Assembly: GCF_026410385.1 (NCBI RefSeq)
Contig: NZ_JAPMLT010000003.1
Span: forward strand, 248,001-312,000
From: Tumebacillus lacus
Lineage (GTDB): Bacteria > Bacillota > Bacilli > Tumebacillales > Tumebacillaceae
Direction: 5' to 3'
DNA: 64,000 nucleotides
Within the stretch, counting starts at the first letter, position 1, and the number at the start of each line of letters is the position of its first letter. The notes under the pieces are model-generated. The model saw nothing but the letters and a program-made list of their open reading frames with translations. It made no database searches and was not told where the DNA came from. Both the position numbers and the translations under genes were made by a program. This document shows, piece by piece, positions 17,746 through 27,485 of this stretch.

Positions 17746-18525
17746 GTGTTGACGCTAGGCCAACTGATAGAATCACTTCGCACCGAGCGAAGTCTCTCGC
17801 AAAGTGAATTGGCAGCGGAGATCTGTTTTCGGTCGACCCTCCAACAAATCGAGGCGGATCGCATGGTTCCATGCGAGATCCTGACCGAGCGGCTCGCCAA
17901 ACGGCTGGCGATTCCGGTCGAAGAACTGCTGACAGCCCGTCGCAAGCAGATGGCGGCGACGGCAAAACTTTTGCTGATCAAAGCGTTCCTGGAAGCAAAA
18001 GATCACAAGCAGGCCGGGAACCTGCTCGCCAGTTGTGACGGATCGAGCGACGCGACGGGCCTCCTGCCTCGTCATCAGCAGATCGAACTGCGTTTGTACC
18101 GGGCGGATCATCTGATGCTGTCAGGATCGGTGGCAGATGCCATCGACCTCTACGTCTCGATCCTCACGCGCATTGACAGCCTGCACGACGCCAATCCGGA
18201 CGAGCGGGAGTTTGTACCGCAGATCTATTATCGTCTTGGCAAGGCCTACTTGTCGACCCAAGACCACGCAGAAGCCCTGACTTCATTTACCAAAGCGTAT
18301 CGACTGAGCAAAAACTATCCCGCTCTCTTGCTTTTGACCGGCGAGATCGCCTACCATCTGGGCTGGATGTGGCGCAACCACGGACTGCCCTCCGGTGCGA
18401 GCGCCTACCTGAAAGAAGCGGACGAGATCTTCTCGAAAATGATCGGCTTCGAAAGTCCGGTCGTCCCTGTCGCCGCAGCAGATGACACGGACTGGCCCGA
18501 CTTGGAAGATATCGAATACCACTGA
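17746..18525 (+). CDS. XRE-type HTH regulator with TPR-like repeats
   Basis: This 259-residue protein has an N-terminal Cro/C1-type helix-turn-helix (LGQLIESLRTERSLSQSELA, about residues 4-60) and a C-terminal alpha-helical region with TPR-like repeats (FVPQIYYRLGKAYLSTQDHA and nearby, about residues 100-220). The arrangement resembles peptide-sensing regulators of the Rgg/PlcR/Rap-like group and also many uncharacterised Bacillales regulators. No small signal-peptide gene follows it. The GTG start at 17746 follows an AGAGGCGGTG site. It is monocistronic with its own terminator. Confidence 0.8.
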   Translation: MLTLGQLIESLRTERSLSQSELAAEICFRSTLQQIEADRMVPCEILTERLAKRLAIPVEELLTARRKQMAATAKLLLIKAFLEAKDHKQAGNLLASCDGSSDATGLLPRHQQIELRLYRADHLMLSGSVADAIDLYVSILTRIDSLHDANPDEREFVPQIYYRLGKAYLSTQDHAEALTSFTKAYRLSKNYPALLLLTGEIAYHLGWMWRNHGLPSGASAYLKEADEIFSKMIGFESPVVPVAAADDTDWPDLEDIEYH

Positions 18526-18543
18526 CTGTCGAACCCTTCTCAT

Positions 18544-18586
18544 GAAAACGTCGTGCCCCGTCGGGAGCCCGGCGTTTTCCTTTTTT
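18544..18586 (+). terminator. Terminator after the XRE-TPR gene
   Basis: The stem GAAAACGTCG/CGGCGTTTTC (one G-T pair) is followed by CTTTTTT. Confidence 0.85.
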
Positions 18587-18687
18587 ACAGTCCACCGCGT
18601 GAAGTCAAAGTTTCTTCACATTTGAACGCGGGGTCGACACTTGTATTCCGAAAGGCGAATCGGGTAAGGTATAGAGGTATGACTCAG

Positions 18688-18708
18688 CGGTCAAACCCGA
18701 TTTGACCG
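18688..18708. promoter_or_regulatory. Palindromic operator in front of the RND efflux gene
   Basis: CGGTCAAA-CCCGA-TTTGACCG is a perfect inverted repeat with 8-nt arms, directly downstream of a TATAGA box (18670-18675) and about 45 nt before the RND start. A second 8-nt palindrome, GAACGTTC, overlaps its right arm (18707-18714). The TetR gene at the end of this operon is the likely ligand. Confidence 0.6.
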
Positions 18709-18753
18709 AACGTTCAACTGATAGAGAACGAGTAGAGAATGAGGAGTGGTTCT

Positions 18754-21700
18754 GTGCGGGGGATTATCAATTTTTCCTTAAACAACAAGTTTGCCCTGTG
18801 GATTCTCACGATCATCGTGACGGTCGCAGGTTTGTATGCGGGCATCAACATGAAGCAAGAGATCATGCCCAATCTGGACGTGCCGATCTTGGCTGTGTCC
18901 ACCGTCTATCCGGGCGCATCGCCGGAAGAGGTGGCCGAGCAGATCTCCAAGCCGCTGGAACAGCGGATCAAAAATCTTCAAGGCGTGAAAACCGTCTCTT
19001 CGACCTCGATGGAGAATTCCTCCCAGATCGTCGTCGAATACGACTACGACCAAGACATGGACAAAGCGCAGAGCGACGTGCGCGACGCGATCTCCGGCAT
19101 CAAACTGCCGGCGGGCGCGCAGGAAGCGTCGATCAACCGCTTTTCTCTGAATGCGTTTCCCGTCGTCTCGCTGAGCATCACGGGTGAGAACCGGTCGTTG
19201 GAAGAATTGACCCGCTTCGTGGAAAGCGAAGTCAGACCGTCGCTGGAAGGTCTGCCGGGCGTATCGGACGTGCAAGTGTCCGGCCAGCATGTGAAAGAAG
19301 TGCAACTGACGTACAACACGGAAAAGATGGCGCAGCTCGGCATCAGCGAAGACACAGTCAAAGGGCTGATCCAAGGCTCCGCTGTGAAAGTGCCGCTCGG
19401 CCTGTTTGAACTGGACCAAGCGGACAAGATCGTCGTCGTCGACGGCAACATCACCACGCTCGACGACCTGAAAAACCTCGCGATCCCCGCGATCCCGTCG
19501 ACCGGCGGTGCCGGCGCTTCCGCTCCGGGCGGCATGGCAGCTCCGAGCGGCAAAGCCCCGGCTGGACAAGCGCCTGCTGCCGCCCCGACCGCGCCTGTCG
19601 CTCCGGCTGTGCCGGTCGAGATCCCGACGGTCAAACTGTCGGAGATCGCCGATCTCCAAGTCGTCGGCAAAGCGGAGTCGATCTCCCGCACCAACGGCAG
19701 CGAATCGATCGGCATCAACATCGTCAAAGGCCCGGATGCCAACACCGTGTCCGTCGTCAACGCTGTCAAGGAAGAAGCGTCCCGCATCGAAGCGGACCAT
19801 GCAGGCATCAAAGCGGTGACGATGATCGACCAAGGCAAGCCGATCGAAGACTCCATCGACACGATGATCTCCAAAGCGCTGTTTGGCGCTCTGTTCGCCA
19901 TCGTGATCATCCTGCTGTTCCTGCGCAACATCCGCACCACGATCATCTCGATCATCTCGATCCCGCTCTCTTTGCTGATCGCTCTGGTGATCTTGAAACA
20001 GCTCGACATCACCTTGAACATCATGACGCTCGGGGCGATGACCGTCGCCATCGGCCGCGTCGTCGACGACTCCATCGTCGTCGTGGAAAACATCTATCGC
20101 CGCATGTCGCTCAAATCGGAGGAACTGAAAGGCAAAGAGTTGATCCGCGAGTCCACCCGCGAGATGTTCGTGCCGATCCTCTCCTCGACTCTTGTCACCA
20201 TCGCGGTATTCTTCCCGCTCGGCCTCGTCAGCGGCCCGATCGGACAACTGTTCATGCCGTTCGCTCTGACGATGGTCTTCGCCCTGCTCGCTTCCTTGCT
20301 CGTGGCGATCACCGTCGTGCCGATGCTCGGTCACTCTCTGTTTAAAAACGGGCTGAAGTCCTCCCGCGTCCACGACGACAAGCCGGGCGCGCTGGCCCGC
20401 TTTTACAAGAAAGTCCTGACCTGGTCGCTCAATCACAAGTTGATCACATTCGGCCTCGCCGTGTTGATCCTGATCGGCTCCTTCTCGCTCGTGCCGGTGA
20501 TCGGCGTCTCCTTCCTCCCGGAGCAGGAGGATAAATACATGATGGTCACCTACACGCCGGCTGCGGGCGAGCGCAGCGCCGACGTGGAGCAACGGGCCCT
20601 CGACGCGGAAAAGATGCTCCTCGAACGCGCAGGCGTCGCCAACCTGCAATACTCGGTCGGCGGATCGACTCCGATGAGCTTCGGCCCGCAAAAAGGCGCC
20701 CTGTTCTACCTTCTCTACGAGAGCGAGTTTGAAAACTTCGAAGCCGAAAAAGAAAATGTCCTCACCGACCTCGCCAAACTCGGCGCCAAAGGCGAGTGGA
20801 AACAGCAGGACATGGGCGGCGGCGGTGTCGGCGGTTCGCAACTGGCCTTGAACGTCTACGGCGACTCGCCGGAAGAGATCAAAACGGCCGTCGAAAAAGT
20901 CCAAGCCGTGATGAAAGACGACGCCGACTTTGAAAAGATCCAATCCTCTCTGTCCAAATCGTACGAGCAATACACGCTGGTCGCCAACCAGCAACAGTTG
21001 AGCAAGCTCGGCCTGACCGCAGGTCTTGTGGCGATGAAACTCACCCCGCCGCGCGGCCGCACGGAGTTGACAAACATCGAGATCGACGGCAAATCGTACC
21101 CGGTGTACCTCAACGTCAACCAGGAAGAATACAAGAGCATCGGCGACATCGAAAATTCGCTGCTGACCTCGCCGGTGCGCGGCGCGGTGCCGATCAAAGA
21201 CGTCGTGACGGTGGAAACGGGCACCTCGCCTGACACGATCACCCGCAAAGACGGCCGCATGTACGTCGAGATCAAAGCGGATATCACCGCCAAAGACGTG
21301 GCCAAAGCATCGTCCGACCTGCAGGCGGAGATCGACAAACTCGACCTGCCGCCAACGATCAACGTCGAGTTTGGCGGCGTCACCGAGCAGATCAACGAAA
21401 CGTTTACCCAACTCGGCCTCGCGATGCTGGCGGCCGTTGCGATCGTCTACCTGATGCTCGTCATCACGTTCGGCGGCGGACTGGCACCGTTTGCGATCTT
21501 GTTCTCGCTGCCGTTTACCGTCATCGGCGGTCTGGTCGGCCTGCTGATCGCCGGCGAGACGCTCTCCGCATCGGCGATGATGGGCGCTCTGATGCTGATC
21601 GGCATCGTCGTCACCAACGCCATCGTGCTGATCGACCGCGTCATCCACAAGGAAAAGGTAGGCCTCTCCACCCGCGAAGCCCTGCTCGAAGCGGCCGGCA

Positions 21701-21921
21701 CCCGCCTGCGCCCGATCCTGATGACCGCGCTCGCCACCATCGGTGCATTGCTCCCGCTGGCCTTGGGCTATGAGAGCACGAGCGGCAGCATCATCTCGAA
21801 AGGCCTAGGCGTCACCGTCATCGGCGGTCTCGCTTCGTCCACGCTGCTCACCCTGCTGATCGTCCCGATCGTCTATGAATTCCTGATGAAGTTCCGGAAA
21901 AAAGGACGCGCGGCAGAATGA
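18754..21921 (+). CDS. RND-family efflux transporter (AcrB/SwrC-like)
   Basis: This 1055-residue protein is a complete resistance-nodulation-division pump: an N-terminal membrane helix, a large outer loop, the helix bundle with the proton-relay motif GRVVDDSIVVVENIYRRM, a second outer loop (starting VIGVSFLPEQEDKYMM) and the C-terminal bundle. It pumps hydrophobic compounds using the proton gradient; SwrC/YerP of Bacillus, which exports surfactin, is a likely relative. About residues 247-288 form an unusual Gly/Ala/Pro-rich linker. I chose the GTG at 18754 because GAGGAG lies seven bases upstream and the ATG at 18739 lies within that site. No membrane-fusion protein gene accompanies it. The stop overlaps the TetR start (ATGA). 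Confidence 0.93.
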   Translation: MRGIINFSLNNKFALWILTIIVTVAGLYAGINMKQEIMPNLDVPILAVSTVYPGASPEEVAEQISKPLEQRIKNLQGVKTVSSTSMENSSQIVVEYDYDQDMDKAQSDVRDAISGIKLPAGAQEASINRFSLNAFPVVSLSITGENRSLEELTRFVESEVRPSLEGLPGVSDVQVSGQHVKEVQLTYNTEKMAQLGISEDTVKGLIQGSAVKVPLGLFELDQADKIVVVDGNITTLDDLKNLAIPAIPSTGGAGASAPGGMAAPSGKAPAGQAPAAAPTAPVAPAVPVEIPTVKLSEIADLQVVGKAESISRTNGSESIGINIVKGPDANTVSVVNAVKEEASRIEADHAGIKAVTMIDQGKPIEDSIDTMISKALFGALFAIVIILLFLRNIRTTIISIISIPLSLLIALVILKQLDITLNIMTLGAMTVAIGRVVDDSIVVVENIYRRMSLKSEELKGKELIRESTREMFVPILSSTLVTIAVFFPLGLVSGPIGQLFMPFALTMVFALLASLLVAITVVPMLGHSLFKNGLKSSRVHDDKPGALARFYKKVLTWSLNHKLITFGLAVLILIGSFSLVPVIGVSFLPEQEDKYMMVTYTPAAGERSADVEQRALDAEKMLLERAGVANLQYSVGGSTPMSFGPQKGALFYLLYESEFENFEAEKENVLTDLAKLGAKGEWKQQDMGGGGVGGSQLALNVYGDSPEEIKTAVEKVQAVMKDDADFEKIQSSLSKSYEQYTLVANQQQLSKLGLTAGLVAMKLTPPRGRTELTNIEIDGKSYPVYLNVNQEEYKSIGDIENSLLTSPVRGAVPIKDVVTVETGTSPDTITRKDGRMYVEIKADITAKDVAKASSDLQAEIDKLDLPPTINVEFGGVTEQINETFTQLGLAMLAAVAIVYLMLVITFGGGLAPFAILFSLPFTVIGGLVGLLIAGETLSASAMMGALMLIGIVVTNAIVLIDRVIHKEKVGLSTREALLEAAGTRLRPILMTALATIGALLPLALGYESTSGSIISKGLGVTVIGGLASSTLLTLLIVPIVYEFLMKFRKKGRAAE

Positions 21922-22787
21922 ACGAAAAAAAGCGGCAGATCATAGAAGCAGCGATTCGATTGTTTGCGCAAAAAGGCTACCACGCCACCTCGATTCAAGA
22001 AATAGCGGACACCCTTGGCATCGCCAAGGGTTCCCTCTACTTTTACTTCAAATCAAAAGAAGATCTGTTCGTCTCCGTGTTCGAATATCACATCGACCAG
22101 ATCTTGCAACAGTTCCATCTCGTCTCCGATGACAAAAGCCTGAGCCCGCGGGATAAAATGTTCAAACTGCTCATGGAAAACTTCGACCGGCACCGCGAAT
22201 CCCGCGACTTTTTCCAGATGCTGATGAAAGAGCGGTTTGAGATCAACGAAGAGATCGGCAAGCTGATCTTAAACCTGCGGGCGCAGTCGCTGTCTTGGTA
22301 CCAGACTTGCATCATCGAGATGTACGGAGCGGAGGGGCAGCCCTACTCCCTCGATGCGGCGATGATGTTCTCCGCGATGACCGTCGAGTACATGCACCAC
22401 CTGACACTCGACAACATCGAGTACGAAACGAAACCGATCGCCCTGTACCTGCTGGAGCGATTGGACGACCTGATGCGCGGCATGATCGCCAAAGGGCAAC
22501 CGCCGCTGCTGTCCCCCGACCGAATCCACCAGTTCCTCCCGGCAGCAGGCTTTGGCATCGCCAGCGAGATCCATCAGATCCGCTCCCTTCTCGCGAGCCT
22601 CGGTTTACCGCCGGATCGGCGTGAAGAGATCGAGTCCTCGCTGCTCGTGCTCACCGACGAGCTGGCAAAAGCGGAGCCGCAGCCGGTGATCATCAAAGGG
22701 ATGATCGCCTATCTGCATACGCTGGCCCTGCCGGAGTTGAACCCGCATCTGGACCGCATCGCGGCCTTGGCTTTGCCCGCGCAGTAA
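21918..22787 (+). CDS. TetR/AcrR-family transcriptional regulator
   Basis: This 289-residue regulator has the N-terminal TetR DNA-binding domain (RQIIEAAIRLFAQKGYHATS followed by IADTLGIAKGSLYFYFKSKEDL) and a long ligand-binding domain; it is longer than the usual 190-220 residues, with extra helices at the C-terminus. It overlaps the RND pump gene by 4 bp, so pump and regulator are made from one transcript, which suggests autoregulation through the palindrome upstream of the pump. The inducing ligand is unknown. Confidence 0.9.
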   Translation: MNEKKRQIIEAAIRLFAQKGYHATSIQEIADTLGIAKGSLYFYFKSKEDLFVSVFEYHIDQILQQFHLVSDDKSLSPRDKMFKLLMENFDRHRESRDFFQMLMKERFEINEEIGKLILNLRAQSLSWYQTCIIEMYGAEGQPYSLDAAMMFSAMTVEYMHHLTLDNIEYETKPIALYLLERLDDLMRGMIAKGQPPLLSPDRIHQFLPAAGFGIASEIHQIRSLLASLGLPPDRREEIESSLLVLTDELAKAEPQPVIIKGMIAYLHTLALPELNPHLDRIAALALPAQ

Positions 22788-22793
22788 ACAAAA

Positions 22794-22841
22794 AAAAGAA
22801 CGCCTCTCTCCGGTGAACGGAGTGAGGCGTTCTTTCGTTTT
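22794..22841. terminator. Bidirectional terminator between tetR and the chemoreceptor gene
   Basis: An 18-bp stem, AAAGAACGCCTC.../...GAGGCGTTCTTT with one mismatch and a GTGAA loop, is flanked by A and T tracts, so it works for both convergent genes. Confidence 0.92.
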
Positions 22842-22846
22842 GCCGT

Positions 22847-24529
22847 CTAGACTTTAAACTTTCCGACCATCTCCTGCAACTCTTGCGCCATCTCGCTCAG
22901 CGACACGGCGGACGCGGCGATCTCCTGCACCGAGGCGAGTTGCTGCTCGGATGCGGCGGCGACGCTCTGTGCGCTGTCGGAGGAGTCCTGGGCGATGCGG
23001 GTGACCTGCTCGACGGTGTCGGACACCGTGTCGGAGGTCGATGCGATCTCTGCGGACGCCAGATTGACCTGCTCGATGCGAGCGGCGACGGTGCGGGCGG
23101 AGGTGACGATGTTTTCGAAGGCGCGGCCCGCCTCGTGAACGATCTCCGTGCCCGATTCCACCTCGCGGGTCACCTGTCCCATGGCGGCGACGGCGCGGTT
23201 CGTGTCTGACTGGATCAGACGGATCAACTCGGCGATCTGCCCGGCCGATGCGCCGGACTGCTCGGCCAATTTGCGCACCTCGTCGGCGACGACCGCAAAT
23301 CCGCGCCCTTGCTCGCCGGCGCGGGCCGCCTCGATGGCGGCGTTTAAGGCGAGCAGGTTGGTCTGTTCGGCGATGCCGGTGATCACGCCGACGATCTGGT
23401 CGATCTCCTGCGAGCGCGACTCCAGCCGCAGCACATCGTCTGCCGTCTCGCGAACGACAGCCGAGATCTGGCCCATCTGCCCTTCTGCGCGGCGGATGGA
23501 GTCTGTGCCTTGCTCCGCCTCGTCTGCCGTCGCCCGGGAAGCGGCGGCCACGTCTTCGGTGGTGCCGGAGATGCGCTGCAGACTGGTCGCCATCTGATGG
23601 ATCGCCGCCGCGCTCTCCGTCGCCCCGTTGAGTTGTTGCTCCGCCCCTGTGGCCACGTCTTGGATCGTCAAGGTGATCTGCTCGGTGGCGCGAGTCGCTT
23701 GGTCGGTGTTGGCCGACAGCTCTTCCGACGCGGCCGCCACCTGGGCTGCCGTGTCGCCCACCTGCCCGATCAGACCGCGCAAGTTGGCGACCATGTCGTT
23801 GACCGCCGTGGCCAGTTGCCCGATCTCGTCTTTGCTCCCCGCGCGGACCTCCTCGACACTCAGATCGCCTGCCGCGACGTGGCGGGCGGTCTGCGTCACC
23901 CGCAAAAGCGGGCGGACGTAGTAGCCGATGAGGAAATAGAGAAACGCGACGGCGACCAACATCCCGACCGCTCCGAAGAGATACAGATTTTGATTGAAAT
24001 GCGCGATGATCGTGTCATAGGTGCTGTACGGCACGCCGACATACCAAATGCCGATGATCTGCCCTTTTTCGTCCAGAATCGGCTCATAGGCGGCCAGATA
24101 GCGCGTGCCCAGCACGTCCGCCTCGCCGATGTACGTCTCGCCTTTTTTGAGCACGATGTCGGCGACCGCCTCGCTGATCTTGGTGCCGACCGCCCGCTGG
24201 TCGCCGCTGATCACGTTGGTGGCGACTCGCGTGTCTTGCAAAAAAACGGTGGCGGTATTGCCGGTCAGTTTGCCGATCCGGTCGACGATCTCGTAGTTGC
24301 CGTTGATCAACGTCGCGCCTTTGTAGAGCTGATCTCCCTTCACCGACCAACTGCCCAGATATTTTTCGTCGAACAGCGTCCGGCCGAACGCAAGGTCCGA
24401 TTTTAACTTTTCAGTCGCCGCCGTCGTGATCTCCTTCTCCATCGTGTAAGACGAGAAGATCGTCATCGCCAGCGTCCCAATCGTAAACAATGTTGCAAAC
24501 AACAATACGACCTTACCCTTGATCTTCAT
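22847..24529 (-). CDS. Methyl-accepting chemotaxis protein with an extracellular Cache domain
   Basis: This 560-residue receptor has a first membrane helix (about residues 7-27), a periplasm-facing Cache-type sensor domain (about 30-185), a second helix (about 187-208), a HAMP domain (TQTARHVAAGDLSVEEV) and the cytoplasmic signalling domain with the conserved hairpin tip EQGRGFAVVADEVRKLAEQS. It should pass ligand signals to CheA/CheW and the flagellar motor. It is transcribed alone. The ligand cannot be inferred. Confidence 0.93.
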   Translation of the reverse strand: MKIKGKVVLLFATLFTIGTLAMTIFSSYTMEKEITTAATEKLKSDLAFGRTLFDEKYLGSWSVKGDQLYKGATLINGNYEIVDRIGKLTGNTATVFLQDTRVATNVISGDQRAVGTKISEAVADIVLKKGETYIGEADVLGTRYLAAYEPILDEKGQIIGIWYVGVPYSTYDTIIAHFNQNLYLFGAVGMLVAVAFLYFLIGYYVRPLLRVTQTARHVAAGDLSVEEVRAGSKDEIGQLATAVNDMVANLRGLIGQVGDTAAQVAAASEELSANTDQATRATEQITLTIQDVATGAEQQLNGATESAAAIHQMATSLQRISGTTEDVAAASRATADEAEQGTDSIRRAEGQMGQISAVVRETADDVLRLESRSQEIDQIVGVITGIAEQTNLLALNAAIEAARAGEQGRGFAVVADEVRKLAEQSGASAGQIAELIRLIQSDTNRAVAAMGQVTREVESGTEIVHEAGRAFENIVTSARTVAARIEQVNLASAEIASTSDTVSDTVEQVTRIAQDSSDSAQSVAAASEQQLASVQEIAASAVSLSEMAQELQEMVGKFKV

Positions 24530-24632
24530 GCTGTGCCCCCTGTTATCAATGATAAGCCTGTATATCGTTAATATTCATTTTCTATATGACTAACATCTAT
24601 TATCTCATGAATCAACAGGTCTGTCATCAACA

Positions 24633-24663
24633 TAAAAAGGACACCTCTCGATCAGGTGCCCTC
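24633..24663 (-). terminator. Terminator of the PrcB-like gene
   Basis: On the minus strand GGGCACCT-GATCGAG-AGGTGTCC is followed by TTTTT. Confidence 0.75.
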
Positions 24664-24680
24664 TCGACATGCGCTCGCTG

Positions 24681-25010
24681 TTACTTTTGCTTCCACTCGA
24701 CCGGCTTGCCGGTTTCGGGCAGTTTGACGACGAGTGCGGGATAGGTGATCATCTGAATCACGCTCAACCCGGCCGCCGGTTCCTTCACCTTGGCGTGGAT
24801 CTCGATACGGCCGGCCGACTCGATGACCTGCTGCACCTCGATGGTGTAGCCGCCGGTCGGCCTCTCCCCGAGGGAGAGCAGCGCGTAGGTCGCGCCTTCC
24901 GCCTCGACGACGGTGAGGCCTTCACTTTGCTGCTTGCCTTGCAGGCCTTGCTGCACCTCCTGCGGCAGTGCGGACAGATCCTCGATCACTTCATAACGGA
25001 TTTGGCTCAT
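24681..25010 (-). CDS. PrcB-like C-terminal domain protein
   Basis: This 109-residue soluble protein contains the motif LLSLGERPTGGYTIEVQQV followed by a beta-rich stretch ending YPALVVKLP, as in the C-terminal domain named after PrcB of the treponemal dentilisin complex. In Bacillales such domains are stand-alone and their role is unknown. The ATG at 25010 has AAAGGAGG nine bases upstream; the GTG at 25019 directly abuts that site and is less likely. There is no signal peptide. Confidence 0.65.
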   Translation of the reverse strand: MSQIRYEVIEDLSALPQEVQQGLQGKQQSEGLTVVEAEGATYALLSLGERPTGGYTIEVQQVIESAGRIEIHAKVKEPAAGLSVIQMITYPALVVKLPETGKPVEWKQK

Positions 25011-25068
25011 CTCTGTCACCCTCCTTTACGTGTTTCAGGTTATTCCCGGAGTGTCTACTTTTATACGT

Positions 25069-25105
25069 AAAAAAACCCTCTCTTTTTGTAGAAAGAGAGG
25101 GTTTC
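25069..25105 (-). terminator. Terminator of ispH
   Basis: A 13-bp stem AAACCCTCTCTTT/AAAGAGAGGGTTT with a short loop lies directly after the ispH stop; the A tract on the plus strand gives a T tract on the transcript. Confidence 0.9.
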
Positions 25106-25108
25106 GAG

Positions 25109-26056
25109 TTACTTCGACTTTTCTTTGATGCGCGGCAGGATCTTCGCCAGCGGCACTTTGCTCTCCGTGTTCCACGTCGACTCGTCCTCCGGGTCGAACT
25201 GCTCCAGAAAATCGATCACTTCCTTGGTCATCAGCGTCGGGGTGGACGCGCCGGAGGTCACGGCGACTTTTTTGATGCCTTTGAGCCACTCGATGTCGAT
25301 CTCCGACACGTCGCCGACGCGATAGGCCGGCGTGCCCGCAATCTCCTGCGAGACCTGAGCGAGGCGGCCCGAGTTGTTCGAGGACGGGTCGCCGACGACG
25401 ATGGTCAGGTCGGCCGCGCCCGCTTGCTGGGCGACCGCTTCTTGGCGGATCTGGGTGGCGAGGCAGATCTCGTTGTGGATCTCGACGTGCGGGTACTTTT
25501 TCAGCACTTCGTTCATCAGTGCTTTGGTGTCCCACTGGCTCATCGTCGTCTGGTTGGTGACGAGGATGCGCTCCGCCTCGATCCGCAGATTTTCAACGTC
25601 TGCCGCGTTTTCCACGAGATGGACTCTGTCCGGGGCGACGCCGAGCGCGCCCTCCGGCTCCGGGTGGCCTTTTTTGCCGACATAGACGATCTCATAGCCT
25701 TTTGCCACTTTTTCGCGGATCAGATCGTGCGTTTTGGTCACGTCCGGGCAGGTCGCGTCGACGACGGTCAGGCCCTTTTGCGCCGCCTTTTCCCGCACTT
25801 CCGGCGAGACGCCGTGGGCGGTGAAGATCACGGTGCCTTTGTCGATCTGCTCCAGCAGTTCGAGCCGGTCGGCTCCGTCGACGGTGATGATGCCTTGCTC
25901 GTCAAACGCGTCGACGACGTGTTGATTGTGGACGATCTTGCCCAGTATATAGATCGGACGCGGCAGATCGAGGTCTTTGGCCGCCTGTTGAGCAAGCACC
26001 ATCGCATCCACGACGCCGTAGCAATAGCCGCGCGGCGAGATTTTGATCACTTCCAT
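25109..26056 (-). CDS. ispH: 4-Hydroxy-3-methylbut-2-enyl diphosphate reductase
   Basis: IspH catalyses the last step of the MEP isoprenoid pathway, giving IPP and DMAPP, with a 4Fe-4S cluster. The three cluster cysteines are in [21 protein letters not shown] and [13 protein letters not shown], and the active-site motifs TAHGVSPE and TNQTTMSQ are present. Length (315) is typical of the Bacilli form. It is a single gene with its own terminator, divergent from the MFS gene. Confidence 0.97.
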   Translation of the reverse strand: MEVIKISPRGYCYGVVDAMVLAQQAAKDLDLPRPIYILGKIVHNQHVVDAFDEQGIITVDGADRLELLEQIDKGTVIFTAHGVSPEVREKAAQKGLTVVDATCPDVTKTHDLIREKVAKGYEIVYVGKKGHPEPEGALGVAPDRVHLVENAADVENLRIEAERILVTNQTTMSQWDTKALMNEVLKKYPHVEIHNEICLATQIRQEAVAQQAGAADLTIVVGDPSSNNSGRLAQVSQEIAGTPAYRVGDVSEIDIEWLKGIKKVAVTSGASTPTLMTKEVIDFLEQFDPEDESTWNTESKVPLAKILPRIKEKSK

Positions 26057-26163
26057 GAGTTCGATTCCCTCCTGAGTGTCAGGCGTTGTTTCTCCATTTA
26101 TTATATCACATTGACAACGCGTGAACTTCGCAGGATAATCGCGCTAAGAAGAAAGGACGGAAT

Positions 26164-27420
26164 GTGATGAAATCGGAATGGAGCCTCTACCGCGAACTGT
26201 TGGCGAGGCGTGATTTTACGGTGTATGTGTTCGCCTATTATCTCGCCAGCTTCGGCTCGGTGATGACCTTGTTTGCGATCTGGGCGCAGATCTATCAGCT
26301 GCACCAAAACGCGATGGCGCTGGGCGTCGCGACGATCTTGGAGATCCTGCCCGGCATCCTGATCGCCCCCTACGCGGGCCTGCTCGCCGACCGGATGTCC
26401 AAGCGGACGCTGTTAATCGCCGCCTTTGTGCTGCGCGGCTTGACGGTGGCGGGGATGTTTTTCTCGACCGAACTGTGGCAGTTGTTCGTGCTGGTCGGGC
26501 TGCACTCGACGTTCGGCGCGTTTGAGCAGCCGCCGCATCGGGCGTTGTTGCCGCTTTTGGTCCGGCCGGATCAGTATGTGACGATGAACGCCTTCCTCGC
26601 CACGCTGAACAACTTTTTGCAGATCTTCAAACCGGCGTTGGCCGGGGCTCTCGTCGGCGCGCTGGGGTACAAAATGGCCTACGCCATCGACTTTTGGACG
26701 TATTTCCTGCCGGCCGCCGCTCTGCTGCTGATCCGCGTCAAAGACGTGTCGGCCGAACGCGGCGAAGACGGCGCGCCTCAGCCCGGGATGTGGCAGGAGG
26801 TGCGGGAGGGGGTCGCGTACATCCGCACGGAGCCGATCCTTGTGTATATCTTTATCTTCATGATGTGCTTCACGCTGGCGATGGGGATGCAAGGCACGCT
26901 GACCTACGTCTTTGTCGATCAGCATCTCGCCTCCCCTGACGAAGTGTCGTCGGTGACCGGGATCCTGTTTTCCGCGCTCGGGATCGGCGGGCTGATCGGG
27001 GCGTTCTTTACGCCGCGTTTGATTCGCCGGATGAACATGCTCTGGCTGCTGTTTGGCTCGCTGGCGTTTGACGGCTGTCTCGTGGTGTTGTTCTCCATGA
27101 GCCAGACGGTGTGGCTGGCCGTCTCCTGCTTTGCCTTGTTCGGGATCGTCAACTCGGTGACGCAGATCGTCCAGGACACGCTGATCCAGACCATCGTGCC
27201 GGAGGGCATGCGCGGCCGGGTCTACGGGGCGTTCGGACCGATCACCGGGCCGATCTCGCTGCTTTCGATTTCGACGGGCACGTCGCTTTCGACGGTGATC
27301 GGGGTACGGGCGATGTTCTTGATCGCCGGGCTGATGGAGATCTTGACGGTGCTATTCTGCCGTCTTTTGCCGATGTATCAGAGCGTGCGCGCTTCTTTGC
27401 AACGGGTCACTTTCCGGTGA
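26164..27420 (+). CDS. MFS transporter
   Basis: This 418-residue protein has about twelve membrane helices and the major facilitator loop GLLADRMSKRTLLIAA between helices 2 and 3. Its architecture is that of the MFS_3/enterobactin-exporter-like drug efflux group. The start is either the GTG at 26164 or the ATG three bases later; AAAGGACGG lies just upstream and both fit. Substrate unknown. It is followed after 65 bp by the DehI-like gene in the same direction without an evident terminator. Confidence 0.88.
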   Translation: MMKSEWSLYRELLARRDFTVYVFAYYLASFGSVMTLFAIWAQIYQLHQNAMALGVATILEILPGILIAPYAGLLADRMSKRTLLIAAFVLRGLTVAGMFFSTELWQLFVLVGLHSTFGAFEQPPHRALLPLLVRPDQYVTMNAFLATLNNFLQIFKPALAGALVGALGYKMAYAIDFWTYFLPAAALLLIRVKDVSAERGEDGAPQPGMWQEVREGVAYIRTEPILVYIFIFMMCFTLAMGMQGTLTYVFVDQHLASPDEVSSVTGILFSALGIGGLIGAFFTPRLIRRMNMLWLLFGSLAFDGCLVVLFSMSQTVWLAVSCFALFGIVNSVTQIVQDTLIQTIVPEGMRGRVYGAFGPITGPISLLSISTGTSLSTVIGVRAMFLIAGLMEILTVLFCRLLPMYQSVRASLQRVTFR

Positions 27421-27485
27421 TCCGTTCTTTTTTTTCATTCGACAAAATAAGATAATGCAACATTCCTGTGAAAGGAGCTGCGGCC

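Noticed and set aside
18778-21648. Very long minus-strand open frame opposite the RND pump gene
   Set aside because: It mirrors the codon bias of the pump gene; composition is rich in His, Asp, Arg and Gln without domains or membrane segments.
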